Below are positions 11,768 through 22,835 of a DNA stretch of 64,000 nucleotides, in pieces. The stretch covers positions 8,226,336-8,290,335 of the forward strand of contig OZ005702.1 of assembly GCA_963930775.1 (NCBI GenBank), in the 5' to 3' direction. This DNA comes from Cliona cf. orientalis. Its lineage: Eukaryota; Porifera; Demospongiae; Clionaida; Clionaidae. Under the pieces are notes generated by a model. It was not told the DNA's origin, did no database searches, and was given only the letters and a program-made list of their open reading frames with translations. The first letter of the stretch is position 1. Each line of letters opens with the position of its first letter. Position numbers and translations under genes: made by a program.

Positions 11768-12502
11768 CCTTTGTACATGTGAAATAGGTTGTTATCAATT
11801 CCTTTCTCGCGAGCCGTGCCTTTTCCAATATTTTCAAGTGTTGGATCGTTGCAAATGTGCCTGGCCCGCATACTTGCAACTAATTCCATAGGTTGGAATG
11901 TTGCCGAATTTCTGCCGCAAAATACATGTCTGGCCCGCATGTCTTCTGCGACTTTAGGTGGCACAGCTCGAGTGAGAAGGGAATTGATGGCTCGCGTAGT
12001 TCCGTTGAGTTCAGCTGTGATATGTATTGAGAGTATCACCAGCTTATGCTGGGGTGGTAGTTCCCGGGCTGCCATTCCTGGTGTATGTCTGGCTCTTGTG
12101 CAGGGCAGTTGTTCTCGCAAATTGGAATTCTTGAAGGGAGGGAGGGAGGGAGGGTCTGGGGAGGTGTAGATAGCTAGCCTAGGAGTTGCTTTTGTTACTC
12201 AATGATTTTGGCTTAACCATTTGGGGGGCCCTTCGGGGTGTAGGCACAGGTGCTTTTGCATCGAGTCCTTCGGGGCGATGTCTGTGTCTGTGGTGGGGAA
12301 TAGCCTTAATGCCAGTCCACTCCATCCATAGTGTTCTAATACTGCGGACGGAGTGTTCCGGCACCAAGGCTGTTTGGTCGCAGCAGGCAGACGCATGGCC
12401 TGTGACGGGTCAAAATTATTGAGTGCAACAGCAACTTGTAGTTATTAAATTTTATTACTTATTTGTAATAATTTTATGATGTGAATTTACTCTCTCCTCT
12501 CT

Positions 12503-12540
12503 CTCGTTTCTGCAGGTGTTTCGATGCCTGCAGGAGCGAG
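12503..12540. other. conserved hairpin H1 (copy 2)
   Basis: Same stem as 10213-10250. The right arm reads CCTGCAGGAGCGAG, replacing a U-A pair by a U-G wobble, and the loop reads TGTTTCGATG. Confidence 0.55.
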
Positions 12541-13975
12541 AAAAAAGTGGCAGCTCCTGAGGACTGGTGAAGAAATTCTCACTTCACCATCTTTCCTGGC
12601 TAGTTCACGCTCTGTGTGTGTGTGTGTGTGAGAGTGCTGATCTAGCGGTATTTCCAGTGAGGTCTGGTTTGTTCTCCTGAGCACTTGTGTGCTGCGAGTA
12701 TGTCCCTACATTCCAACTGTTAATTAATTGCAGCTGGTATGCAGTCAGTGTGTATTGCAGCTTTAAGTTGCATTTTTCTAAAATGCTAATTAAAGCAGTG
12801 TCAGTGGCATGTCTAAATATAATCCTTTGTTTAATTTGCATAAAAATGCATAATTATGATTATCTACTGCAATAATAATATGGTGTATTTCAGTCTTAGA
12901 ATTGATTATGTGTGTGCGTAATCCCAACTGACTTTCTCAAACAACTCGGTGAAATTTTTTCATCTACAAACCGTTTTTCCTTTTCTCCTCAGCTCCAGGA
13001 AAGTGATTTAATTTGACTTTTTATGGTGTGCATTTATTATGTAATCTATTTTTCTTACTCAGGTGTTAGAACACCCCATGAAATGTTTCTTCCTCCAGGG
13101 AAGCAACTTATTCGCCCTCCTGAATGTTTTTACTTTCAAATTTCATAATAATAATGCATTAGCCATCGCCCAGCACTCCAGTCACCCAGCTAGTCTGCAG
13201 GTACAAGGCAAGACAGTAGATGGAGGAGACCTTTTCATTCTTAGGGAGGTGACTATGATTTCTAGTCTCATGTATTTTGTACCAACTTCTCTTTCCATAG
13301 TTATGCACAATGTCGTGCTGTTTCAGCCAGCATACAAGGTATCCACTACATGTGTACCTTGTACTACAAAGTTGAAGCCCCCCCCCCCCCGAGTCAGGTG
13401 ATTGTCACATGGATTGAAGATGGACAAATGGACCACAAAATGCACAAGAGAAAGATCTTTTTCCTTCTCAGGGAAGTGACTTGATTTATAGTTTTTGCAT
13501 CTTTTACCTTATTTCTTTCTCACTGCACACATGCTATCACAAGGCGTGCACTACACCACAGGTAGTTTGTTGGTCAACTAAAAAGTGACAGTCCCCCCTT
13601 GATTTTTATGCAGGCAGCAGGGAAGTGATTGGATGCTGGTTATTTCTCTGTATGTTCTTTTTTCCCAATTTTTTGTATTGGCATCCAGGTGTGGTGTGGA
13701 TTGGAGACAGACAGACGGTGGAGCTCACTCAATCTAGCACAAAACTGGGTACATGCTGATGTGTCTGATTTTATTTTAACCCTTTCTTTATATACAGGAT
13801 TTCAGCACCCTGCAGCCTTGGCCTACTTGCTGCTGTGAAACACCAGGAACAGTATGCTCTCGGAAGATAGAACACCTGTTGCCTCGGCCAACCCATTGCA
13901 GTGAGTATAAGCTGGTGAAGTTGGGCTAAGATGATCATTGATTTTGTCTGCAGATTTGGCAATGGTGTTACCAAC

Positions 13976-15676
13976 CATAGATTATATATTCCCCTCCCCG
14001 GGATTGGAAACGGGGCTCGTTAGCACCGTTTCACGCGGGCAGTCCGCGTAAGACGGAAGTCCAGGATAATTGATGGGCGGAGCGTTAAAGTAAGCCTGAA
14101 GCGCGGTGTGCGTTTATTAGATATCTTGATAGCAGTGAAGATCACAAGGAAACTATGGCTATTGGAGGCGAAGCAAGACTGTATGATGATCATCTGCCAA
14201 TGGGTGAAGCAAGGAGATTTTCATATGCCAGTACTTGGCTGAAAAGTACAACAGACCACACAGTCTGAGTCTGCAATTCAAGCATCCGAGTTCGATTCAA
14301 CTTGAAATTTGACCATAGATTATAATACATTCCCCTCCCCAAGAGAAGTTGACTTCTATTACAAACAATAATCATTAAAACTCAAGTAGCCCACTTTTTA
14401 GATGTTATGTTGGTTGTAAGTTAACGTATTATATAATATAAAATAATTCATTTTATACTGACAATACATTGGGTCAAAAAGCCAAAAACCTACTGTACAA
14501 TTAAGCTATCATTCACTAAAAATAGTCCTTATGTACTACTTTTGCACTCAGTAATACTTAGGCATTCACTACTGGATCATCACTGTAGCTACCACAACAG
14601 TTTCCTTGAGTTGGTTCCTTACATGCATGAGCAGTGGCTGGTGTACTGTTCATGAACTTCTGACACGGATAAATTATCGTACACCTCAAGGCAGCTGACG
14701 ATTGTTGGAGGGGGTTGATATCTACAATAATGCTATGATTATCACAAATTTAATTTACTGTATCTTTACTATACCTGTGATTAATGTAGCCTGAGAAGCA
14801 GAGACGGAGACCTTGTCCCGTGATTCTGGTCATGCTGCTGAATGGTAGGTACAATTTCTGGATAGCAAACACCTTGATTTTTCATCTGTCAGCTGGAGCT
14901 GGCAGGCCCAGTATCATGCACTGGTGGTTGAACCATTGGTAGAGAGGTAGATCATCTATAAACCTGTACACACATTAATAACACATGATGGTATTTACAT
15001 GTACATACAGCAACTGGGGTATGTACAGCATGATTTACCTAAAGAACCACATTTTGTGATCTGATCTATGTTCAGAGGATAGATTTAGCCATACAGTACT
15101 TTCTGAGGGTCATTTGGCATGTGCATGCAACAAAACATCTCCAAATGGACTAAAAGACACACAGAATGTCCATGTTAGTGTTACTGGCAAGGTACAACTG
15201 TCCCACAAAGCTCACCTAAATTCAGCTCACTGTTTTGACACCTCCATCAAGATTACAACAAAAAAACTTAATATACACTAAAAAGGAGCATACCATGCAA
15301 CAGATCTCAACAAAGGCACTACATCTACACCCTTTTAGTTCATCTCCATTGCCTACGGGTAGAGATTTTGTCCCACAAAAATTTTATCTGATACCCAAGA
15401 TGCCAAGACCTGACTTTAGGTATGAAAACTGTGTACCCGCAGCTTGACCGCGGAACATAGGCTTGGAGAGTCACTTATAGATACAAATAAACTAAAATAA
15501 TGTTGTATCTTACCTTAGGAGAGCTTCCAACGACCTCAAGAGCTCATCTGCCTCACCAGCTTCTCTAGTTCCACGTGTGAAAAACAATAACGCGGACTGC
15601 CCGCGCGAAGAAATATTGTACATATGGCGCTCACGTGAACGTTTCCAATCCCGGGGAGGGGAATATATAATCTATG
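13976..15676. mobile_element. 1.7-kb non-autonomous DNA transposon with 37-bp perfect inverted repeats
   Basis: The 37 bases from CATAGATTATATATTCCCCT at the left end occur as exact reverse complement at the right end. The 7-bp target TACCAAC is duplicated (13969-13975 and 15677-15683). The paralogous block at 36320-36326 holds a single TACCAAC with no insert, which is the empty site. A GCGGGCAGTCCGCG palindrome lies just inside the left end and a matching one near the right end, and a degenerate copy of the terminus occurs at 14310-14345. No transposase reading frame is visible, so mobilisation would need a partner. Superfamily is uncertain. Confidence 0.9.
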
Positions 15677-15856
15677 TACCAACTAACAATGAACATTGAA
15701 CAATCAAGACTTCGTCATTTACTTTTTTTATGTATTCAATTTTATGCCTTCAAGATAAATACTTTTTTCGAGTATCGAAATTCGAATGTATGTATGTATG
15801 ACTAGGCTTATGGTGACCTGATGAATATTCATACAGTGACCTCGCACGGGAGCATG

Positions 15857-15880
15857 TGACAGTTTAGTTAAGGGGCGTTG
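15857..15880 (+). promoter_or_regulatory. conserved box upstream of KK1
   Basis: TGACAGTTTAGTTAAGGGGC followed by GTTG, 88 bases before the ATG. A related box (TGACAGTTTAAGGGGCGT) sits 77-88 bases before the starts of KK3, KK4, KK5 and KK7. Confidence 0.45.
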
Positions 15881-15944
15881 TCCACTTGACTGCCAGCGTT
15901 TCAAGAAAGTTGCCGAATATTGTAGCTTTGAGCTAGGTTGAGTT

Positions 15945-18233
15945 ATGGCTGGAGAACAGCGGCAGCAGGGAGACAAGAAGATTAGCTTCAAAACTATCGT
16001 TCTTCTCAAAGACCAAACCCTCGGTATTGGATCATATGGATCAGTCTGCAAGGCAAAGTGTGACGACCTCCTCTGTGCTGCTAAAATCATCCACCCAACT
16101 CTATTCGATCCAACTGCACTGCATCAAATAGCCCCTCACAGAGAGCACAGGCTACCAATCAGGAGGTTTCAACTAGAGTGCGAGTTCTTGAGCACCGTAC
16201 GGCACCCTAACATTGTCCAATACCTGGGCACCCACCAAGATCACGAAACACACCTCCCAGTTCTACTAATGGAGCTGATGGACGACAGCCTGACCCACTT
16301 TCTGAAAAGTTCCCCACAGCCAATCCCCTACCACATCCAAGTCAACGTAAGTCACGATATAAGTCGAGCGCTATCGTTTCTCCACTCCAATGGCATCATC
16401 CACAGAGATCTCTCCAGCAACAATGTGTTGCTTATCGGCAACATTAGAGCAAAATTGACCGACTTTGGAATGGCAAGGCTGGGCGATCTAAATCCTCAAG
16501 CAACTCGCTTCACCAACACCATGTGTCCCGGCACTGATGTCTACATGCCTCCAGAAGCTGTTCAAGACAAACCAGTGTACACGGAGAAGATCGACTGCTT
16601 CTCATTTGGTGTCATCGCAGTCCAGACACTGACACGAGAGTTCCCCAAACCTGGAGATCGACAGAAGACAATCAATGTCCCTCACTACCCTAGGCCTCTA
16701 AAAATGGATGTACCAGAAATTGAACGACGGCAAAACCACATCAGTCGAGTTGATCCAAACCATCCTCTCCTACCAATTGCCCTCGACTGTCTCAAAGATG
16801 CCGATGGTGAACGCCCCTCAGCTCAGCAGCTCTGTGAAAGACTAGCAGCTCTGAAAGAAACGGCTAAATACAAGAATGCCAGTGAGAGAGCGAAGGATAG
16901 CAGAGGCAAGGAGGGAGAATATGAGCAACTTCAACATGTCATAGATCAAAAAGATGCAACTATAGCAGAAAAAGAACAACAACTGAGACAATATAGAGAA
17001 GAGCTGACTCAGCAGATTCAACAAAAGAATCAAGAGAATCAGCAACAGAATCAACAAATTCAGCAGCTAGAGAGAGACAAGCGACAAATAGAACAAGAGA
17101 GAGATGAAGCAATTCAAGGAAAAAATCAAGTAATCGGAGAAAAAGAGAGGCAGCTGGGACGAGTGAACAAGCGGCTGGAAGAGAGTGAGAGACTGATAGC
17201 TGATTTTGGCAAACGAAACACAGAACTTGAAGAAGAAGTTAGAGTGCTGAGAAGTCAGGTACAGGGGAAAGATGGCGGGGCCAAGGCTGGAGCAGTGAGC
17301 AGAACTGACTTCAAACTGAGATGGAGAGAGGGAGAGAAGACTCCATGTGAAATGAGTAGATGCTATTCTGATGCAGTTATACACAATGGGACAGTGTATT
17401 ACAGACATGATTCAAATGACAAAGTATATGCCTACCACATATTCAGTTCCAGCTGGTCTCCAATTCCAGAAGCCCCATACCAAGATTTTTCACTGACAGT
17501 CATTGATGGTCTACTGACTACAGTTGGAGGATATGGCAGTGATTTGAAGAACACCAACAAGCTGTTGAGTCTGACCGGTGAAGGCAGTGGTAGGAGGTGG
17601 ACTGAGAAATTCCCACCAATGCCAACTAAACGTTTCCATGTGTCTGCAGTGTGCACTGGAACAACTCTGATCATAGCAGGGGGATATGGTGATGATGTGC
17701 TGAACAGAGTTGAAGTGCTGAACACTGAGACTCGAGAGTGGCACACTGCTGCTGATCTACCTGAACCATTGGTAGCATCATCAATAGCACTCTGTGATGA
17801 TCTGGTGTATCTACTGGGGGGAGTTGATAAAGACGAAACAGCTACAGATTCAGTGTACTCTTGTTCACTAACATCACTTCTTTTCTCTTCTGGCTCCACA
17901 TCGCTAGGAGGGCGTCTTTTAAGTACACTAACACGATCCAGCAAAGGCAGCCCATGGAACAGAGTTGCTGACCTCCCACTACTTGTCTCCACTGCTGTGA
18001 GTCTTCATGGTCGACTGCTGGCAATTGGTGGGGCGGATTCAAATGGTGAACCCACCACAGCTGTTCGTATGTACCAGCCAACCACTAACTCCTGGAAGGT
18101 CATCAGTCACATGACAATACCTCGATATCACTGTTTATCAGCTGTCCTCCCTGACAACCAACTGATGGTGGTGGGAGGGAAGATCACTGGTGACAAATTC
18201 TGTGATTCAGTTGAGTTTGGAACAGTATTTTAA
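15945..18233 (+). CDS. KK1: protein kinase - coiled coil - kelch propeller protein, 762 aa, intact
   Basis: Single exon. The kinase domain (~20-305) has glycine loop LGIGSYGSV (26-34), Lys47 (CAAK), catalytic loop HRDLSSNN (153-160; Asp155, Asn160), DFG (173-175), PPE in place of APE (202-204), Asp218 and Arg290, so it should be catalytically competent. The loop has Ser where most Ser/Thr kinases have Lys, giving a tyrosine-kinase-like flavour. Residues ~318-440 form a Gln/Glu-rich coiled coil, probably oligomerising. Residues ~455-762 are six kelch blades; blades 2-6 show the double glycine (528, 579, 625, 695, 744), blade 1 lacks it. No signal peptide or membrane helix, so cytosolic. Variable residues before strand 1: H (blade 3), VA (4), LV (5), YH (6). 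ATG is in an AGTT-ATGG context. Function is inferred: ligand sensing by the propeller, signalling by the kinase. Confidence 0.93.
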   Translation: MAGEQRQQGDKKISFKTIVLLKDQTLGIGSYGSVCKAKCDDLLCAAKIIHPTLFDPTALHQIAPHREHRLPIRRFQLECEFLSTVRHPNIVQYLGTHQDHETHLPVLLMELMDDSLTHFLKSSPQPIPYHIQVNVSHDISRALSFLHSNGIIHRDLSSNNVLLIGNIRAKLTDFGMARLGDLNPQATRFTNTMCPGTDVYMPPEAVQDKPVYTEKIDCFSFGVIAVQTLTREFPKPGDRQKTINVPHYPRPLKMDVPEIERRQNHISRVDPNHPLLPIALDCLKDADGERPSAQQLCERLAALKETAKYKNASERAKDSRGKEGEYEQLQHVIDQKDATIAEKEQQLRQYREELTQQIQQKNQENQQQNQQIQQLERDKRQIEQERDEAIQGKNQVIGEKERQLGRVNKRLEESERLIADFGKRNTELEEEVRVLRSQVQGKDGGAKAGAVSRTDFKLRWREGEKTPCEMSRCYSDAVIHNGTVYYRHDSNDKVYAYHIFSSSWSPIPEAPYQDFSLTVIDGLLTTVGGYGSDLKNTNKLLSLTGEGSGRRWTEKFPPMPTKRFHVSAVCTGTTLIIAGGYGDDVLNRVEVLNTETREWHTAADLPEPLVASSIALCDDLVYLLGGVDKDETATDSVYSCSLTSLLFSSGSTSLGGRLLSTLTRSSKGSPWNRVADLPLLVSTAVSLHGRLLAIGGADSNGEPTTAVRMYQPTTNSWKVISHMTIPRYHCLSAVLPDNQLMVVGGKITGDKFCDSVEFGTVF

Positions 18234-18471
18234 AATTCCCCGATTTTGTGCTATTATATTAATTGTATCGATTTATTGTTGTATATACATAGCATTATAA
18301 TTAATTTTGTATCACAACGATAACAATATTCAATATGAAAATTTCACATGAAAAATCAATGTAATTAATACATTCCAGGTACTGGAATTTAGAAACTGAA
18401 AGTCTAGGATGTATAATAATATTATGGTAGCTATACCAAATTATAGAGTCTTCCATGATGGCTGTCTGTGT
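18234..18471. other. KK1 / SWEET convergent 3' region
   Basis: Only about 240 bases separate the KK1 stop from the stop of the opposite-strand SWEET fragment. It contains a block (about 18300-18385: CACAACGATAACAATATTCA.., GAAAATTTCACATGAAAAA, AATTAATACATTCCAGGTAC) found after nearly every KK copy and probably carries the 3' ends of both transcripts. Confidence 0.5.
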
Positions 18472-19107
18472 TTATGCTGGTGATTCCAGAGATACAGTTC
18501 TCTTCTTCTCAGTTCTCCCAAACAGAAGAAACAGTGAAAGTTGAACCAACAACTAAAGAAGACCAATGAAGTTGGGAAACTGAAGCAAGAAAGGAAAGGA
18601 ATAAAATACTCAATAATTAGCACGATTTTTTTATTTTGATCCCTCAAAATTACCTAGGCCCACTACAGACACAGCACACTGACCTGTACATAGATATCGT
18701 GAATGAGAGTTCCATAAGTTACCCATGAGGCAGTGGTCAGCAATGACATCACTGTCAGCGGAAATGACATCATCTCGGTACTCTTGTTACGAACAACCTC
18801 CACCTATGAGGGGAGGAAGGGAAGGAGAGAGAGATCTATAGACACAGAAGGGGGATAGCCTTGAACACTTCTCTTTGTATATAGCTGGGGCCATGCAAAT
18901 TAAAGGAGGTGTCCTCATTTCATGGGTAGCTAGTGTTGTTACCATGGTAGCGAGAGGTGCTGCAAAGATGATAGTGAAGAAGTTGCAGACTAGCCCCAGC
19001 TGAGTGGTTGCCTTGGATGACTCAAACACAAACACTGTGAAGTAGCACACAACAGTAGCAATGATCGTCACAGCAACGGCAAAATCTTGACGCACGTAAT
19101 AAATATA
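18472..19107 (-). pseudogene. SWEET-type sugar transporter fragment S1 (3' exons)
   Basis: Three minus-strand exons. Exon A (19107-18943) encodes ..FAVAVTIIATVVCYFTVFVFE and QLGLVCNFFTIIFAAPLATM; exon B (18803-18684) VEVVRNKSTEMMSFPLTVMS..SWVTYGTLIHDIYVQ; exon C (18579-18472) FPNFIGLL.. to TAA. Together they match transmembrane helices 4-7 of SLC50/SWEET transporters (QLGLFC..SPL, KST, PLT, YG, D.YI, NFPG in the human protein). Exon C carries an in-frame TAG at 18555-18553 after FPNFIGLL, where other copies have Leu. Exons for helices 1-3 are not found upstream (19110-20312), so this is a broken, 5'-truncated copy. It is tail-to-tail with KK1. Confidence 0.75.
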
Positions 19108-20312
19108 CTATTAAAATCAGAGAGGTTAATTTTCCTAATCGGGGAATCTATTAAAATAAGCATGAAAGAGGTAGATTCATTGAGAGATTGAGAAAACAAA
19201 AGTTCAATGTTGATTGATATGATTGTTATAATAATTATATTATTATTATACATGAAGCGTCTATCAGAGATAGTTCTCCCCTAGATCCTTATTAAAACTA
19301 GAGCTCTGTAGAGCACATACCCCGCGCGCACATTGTGCAATCTATAGAATTGCTTTTGTATGCATGGCTATGTTTGTGAACTTCAGAAAATTAGTGGAAG
19401 TGCTGCTTAATTGTATGTAGCCACCAGAGGTCTCGGTGACAAAAAGTACTCTCTCTGCACCAGATCTAGACTACTAGGAGATATGAACTGATACTTCTAA
19501 TATTTTGTTGTAATAGTATAGCCATGCATAGGGCCTGCAGATTTCAGCTCCGTCAGCGGATACGGATGGACTATAGATTTCACGAGCATTATTAATGTCG
19601 ACGATCTTTACCAGTCATATTCTTGGCTACTGAGTTGTGCGCATGAGCAAAAAACACATGGCATGCATTATGTATTGAGTAGGCATTGTCGATAGGCGTG
19701 GCTACGTTAGCCAACAAAAAAAAGCACGATTTGTGACGCCCGTGGAGCGTGTCCATTGATTTGAAGCACACTGAAGCTAGTTTTTCGCCGAATTCGATTG
19801 ATTCCTTGTGCTTACGAGTCGCTTAGATGCCTACATCTCGAAATATGGCGATTTTTGTGCTCACGACGACAACGACAACAACGACGACAACGACACAACC
19901 GATTACTTTACCCCTTGCGCATGCGCGCAGGGTAAAAATCCGAGTTAAAGAAGTCTCATTACAACATGTCAGCACAATTATTATTGGGTTTACAAGAGTG
20001 CTCTAATAATATCTATGGGTAGACACATAACATATAAACTACTACTGCCCCTCCCCCACCCCCGAGATACTGCACTGCAGGGCCACCGTAAGATATAGAC
20101 ATGTAGGTAGAGAGACCTCAGACCTGATTTGCAGCTTCAATATTAGTCGGCAATATAATTATTATAGTGATTCAGTGATGATCCAAACAATTCGTGCGCG
20201 TGTGCATGCGCAAGGGAAAAATCAAATCATGTGACATGGACGGTGGTAATTTTGGAGATGGGCGTTGTCTACTGCGTATCTACTGCGGTACTACGAGCTA
20301 GGTTAAGTCAAT
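19108..20312. other. intergenic region upstream of KK2
   Basis: No coding exon is recognised on either strand. Notable are an ACGACA-type microsatellite (19862-19895), a palindrome with the NRF1-like core TGCGCATGCGC (19906-19933), a second half-palindrome GTGCATGCGCAAGG (20202-20215) and GGGCGTTGTCTACTGCG about 50 bases before the KK2 ATG, resembling the KK1 and KK6 promoters. Confidence 0.5.
19906..19933. promoter_or_regulatory. palindrome with NRF1-like core
   Basis: TTTACCCC and GGGTAAAA arms enclose TTGCGCATGCGCGC. The core fits the NRF1 consensus (YGCGCAYGCGCR). An almost identical palindrome is at 56940-56968 upstream of the death-fold exon. Confidence 0.45.
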
Positions 20313-22601
20313 ATGGCTGGAGAACAGCAGCAGCAGGGAGAGAAGAAGATTGGCTTCAAAACTATCGTTCTTCTCAAAGACCAAACCCTCGGTATTGGAT
20401 CATATGGATCAGTCTGCAAGGCAAAATGTGACGACCTCCTCTGTGCTGCTAAAATCATCCACCCAACTCTATTCGATCCAACTGCACTGCATCAAATAGC
20501 CCCTCACAGAGAGCACAGGCTACCAATAAGGAGATTTCAACTAGAGTGTGAGTTCTTGAGCACTGTACGGCACCCTAACATTGTCCAATACCTGGGCACC
20601 CACCAAGATCCCGAAACACGCCTCCCAGTTCTACTAATGGAGCTGATGGACGACAGCCTGACCCACTTTCTGGAAAGCTCCCCACAGCCGATCCCCTACC
20701 ACATCCAAGTCAATGTTTGTCACAATATAAGTCGAGCGCTATCGTTTCTCCACTCCAATGGCATCGTCCACAGAGATCTCTCCAGCAACAATGTGTTGCT
20801 TATCGGCAACATTAGAGTAAAATTGACCGACTTTGGAATGGCAAGGCTGGGCGATCTAAATCCTCAAGCAACTCGCTTCACCAACACCATGTGTCCCGGC
20901 ACTGATGTCTACATGCCTCCAGAAGTTGTTCAAGACAAACCAGTGTACACAGAGAAGATTGACTGCTTCTCATTTGGTGTCATCGCAGTCCAGACATTGA
21001 CACGAGAGTTCCCCAAACCTGGAGATCGACAAATGATAGTCAACGACCCTCGCTACCCTAGGCCTCTAAAGATGGATGTGCCAGAAATAGAGCGACGACA
21101 AAACCACATCAGTCGAGTTGATCCAAACCATCCTCTCCTACCAATTGCCCTCGACTGTCTCAAAGATGCCGATGGTGAACGCCCCTCAGCTCAGCAGCTC
21201 TGTGAAAGACTAGCAGCTCTGAAAGAAACAGCTAAATACAAGAATGCCAGTGAGAGAGCGAAGGACAGCAGAGGCAAGGAGGGAGAATATGAGCAACTTC
21301 AACATGTCATAGATCAAAAAGATGCAACTATAGCAGAAAAAGAACGGCAACTGAGACAATGTAGAGAAGAGCTGACTCAGCAGAATCAGCAGATTCAACA
21401 AAAGGATCAAGAAATTCAGCAACAGAGGCAACAAATTCAGCGGCTAGAGAGAGATAAGCGACAGATAGAACAGGAAAGGGATCAAGCAGTTCAAGAGAAA
21501 GAGAGGGAGCTGGGACGAGTGAACCAGCAGCTGGAAGAGAGTGAGAGCTCGAGACTGATAGCTGATTTTGGCAAACGAAACACAGAACTTGAAGAAGAAG
21601 TTAGAGTGCTGAGAAGTCAGGTACAGGGGAAAGATGGTGGGGCCAAGGCTGGAGCAGTGAGCAGAACTGACATCAAACTGAGGTGGAGAGAGGGAGAGAA
21701 GGCTCCATGTGAAATGGGTAGATATTCTGATACTGTTGTACACAATGACACAGTGTACTGCAAATATGATGCAATTGACAAAGTATATGCCTACCACATA
21801 TCAAGTTCCAGCTGGTCTCTCACTCCAGACACCCCATGCGGAGGATTTGCTCTGACAGTCATTGATGGTCTACTGACTACAGTTGGAGGATTTGGAGGTG
21901 CACGTGGTGAGAACACCAACCAGCTGTCGAGTCTGACTGGTGAAGGCAGTGGTAGGAGGTGGACTGAGAAATTCCCACCAATGCCAACTAAACGATATTG
22001 TGTGTCTGCACTGTGCACTGGAACAACTCTGATGGTAGCAGGGGGATATGGTGATGACGGCAAGGCCATAAAATCAGTTGAAGTGCTGAACACTGAGACT
22101 CGAGAGTGGCACACTGCTGCTGATCTACCTCAACCATTGACACAGTCATCAATAACACTCTATGGTAATCTGGTCTATCTGCTGGGGGGCTACAACAAAG
22201 ATAAAGTAGCTACAACTTCCGTGTACTCTTGTTCATTAACATCACTTCTTTCCTCCACTGGCCCCACATCACTAGGAGGGCGTCTTGTAAGTACACTGAC
22301 ACGATCCAGCAAAGGTAGCCCATGGAACAGAGTTGCTGACCTCCCTGTAAACCATTCCACTGCTGTTGGTCTTTATGGTCGACTGCTGGCAATTGGTGGG
22401 GAGGATTCAGAAGACAAACCCACCACAGCTGTTCATATGTACCAGCCAACCACTAACTCCTGGGATGTCATCAGTCACATGACAACACCTAGGAGTCAGT
22501 GTTTATCAGCTGTCCTCCCTGACAACCAACTGATGATGGTGGGAGGGTGGACCACTGGTGGCAAAAAGTGTGATTCAGTCGAATTTGGAACAGTATTTTA
22601 A
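20313..22601 (+). CDS. KK2: kinase - coiled coil - kelch protein, 762 aa, intact
   Basis: Same architecture as KK1, with all kinase motifs (LGIGSYGSV, CAAK, HRDLSSNN, DFG, PPE) present; a conservative change gives MPPEVV after the activation segment. The coiled coil differs in its repeat content (QQNQQIQQKDQEIQQQRQQI) and carries an extra SS in EESESSRLIADFG. Kelch blades 2-6 have double glycines; variable residues are C (blade 3), TQ (4), NH (5), SQ (6), and the loops after the double glycines read GARGEN, DDGKAIKS, NKDKVATT, EDSEDK and TTGGKK. The promoter differs from the KK1/KK3 type and resembles KK6 (GGACGG.. GGGCGTTG). Start chosen at MAGEQQQQGEKK, aligned with the other copies. Confidence 0.93.
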   Translation: MAGEQQQQGEKKIGFKTIVLLKDQTLGIGSYGSVCKAKCDDLLCAAKIIHPTLFDPTALHQIAPHREHRLPIRRFQLECEFLSTVRHPNIVQYLGTHQDPETRLPVLLMELMDDSLTHFLESSPQPIPYHIQVNVCHNISRALSFLHSNGIVHRDLSSNNVLLIGNIRVKLTDFGMARLGDLNPQATRFTNTMCPGTDVYMPPEVVQDKPVYTEKIDCFSFGVIAVQTLTREFPKPGDRQMIVNDPRYPRPLKMDVPEIERRQNHISRVDPNHPLLPIALDCLKDADGERPSAQQLCERLAALKETAKYKNASERAKDSRGKEGEYEQLQHVIDQKDATIAEKERQLRQCREELTQQNQQIQQKDQEIQQQRQQIQRLERDKRQIEQERDQAVQEKERELGRVNQQLEESESSRLIADFGKRNTELEEEVRVLRSQVQGKDGGAKAGAVSRTDIKLRWREGEKAPCEMGRYSDTVVHNDTVYCKYDAIDKVYAYHISSSSWSLTPDTPCGGFALTVIDGLLTTVGGFGGARGENTNQLSSLTGEGSGRRWTEKFPPMPTKRYCVSALCTGTTLMVAGGYGDDGKAIKSVEVLNTETREWHTAADLPQPLTQSSITLYGNLVYLLGGYNKDKVATTSVYSCSLTSLLSSTGPTSLGGRLVSTLTRSSKGSPWNRVADLPVNHSTAVGLYGRLLAIGGEDSEDKPTTAVHMYQPTTNSWDVISHMTTPRSQCLSAVLPDNQLMMVGGWTTGGKKCDSVEFGTVF

Positions 22602-22835
22602 ACTTTCCCCCAACATTATGCAATTATATTGTTGTACAAGACATATAATATATATAGGATTTTATTTTGTACTGTGTCATAACGATAACAATATTCACAT
22701 TGAAAATTTTACATGAAAATGTCAGTGTAATTAATGCATTCCAGGTACCGGAACTGAAAACTGAAAGTCTAGGATGCATGGTAGCTACACATGTATATAC
22801 TAAGTCCTAAAGTCTTCCATGATGGCTGTCTGTGT

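Larger units (their letters stand above)
11590..13975. repeat. duplicated non-coding block R2 (copy 1)
   Basis: Repeated at 33917-36326 with the same order of landmarks: hairpin H2 (11726-11767), the CAGCTTATGCTGGGGTGGTA word, hairpin H1 (12503-12540), a GT run (12614-12630), a run of C (13379-13390), then the sequence leading into the KK promoter. A 1.7-kb transposon interrupts this copy after 13975; the block resumes at 15677 and runs into KK1. No conserved reading frame. Confidence 0.7.

Noticed and set aside
11650..11770. Possible tRNA-derived SINE around hairpin H2
   Set aside because: No convincing A box or B box and no cloverleaf could be formed.
9147..13975. Several open frames of 60-130 codons in R1 and R2 on both strands
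   Set aside because: They are not preserved in length or frame between the duplicate copies, have no domain-like pattern and run through microsatellites; treated as non-coding.
17067..17992. Long minus-strand open frames opposite the KK coding sequences
   Set aside because: They recur in the same place in every copy because they are shadows of the conserved plus-strand coding frame; Ser/Leu-rich low-complexity translations without start or splice context.
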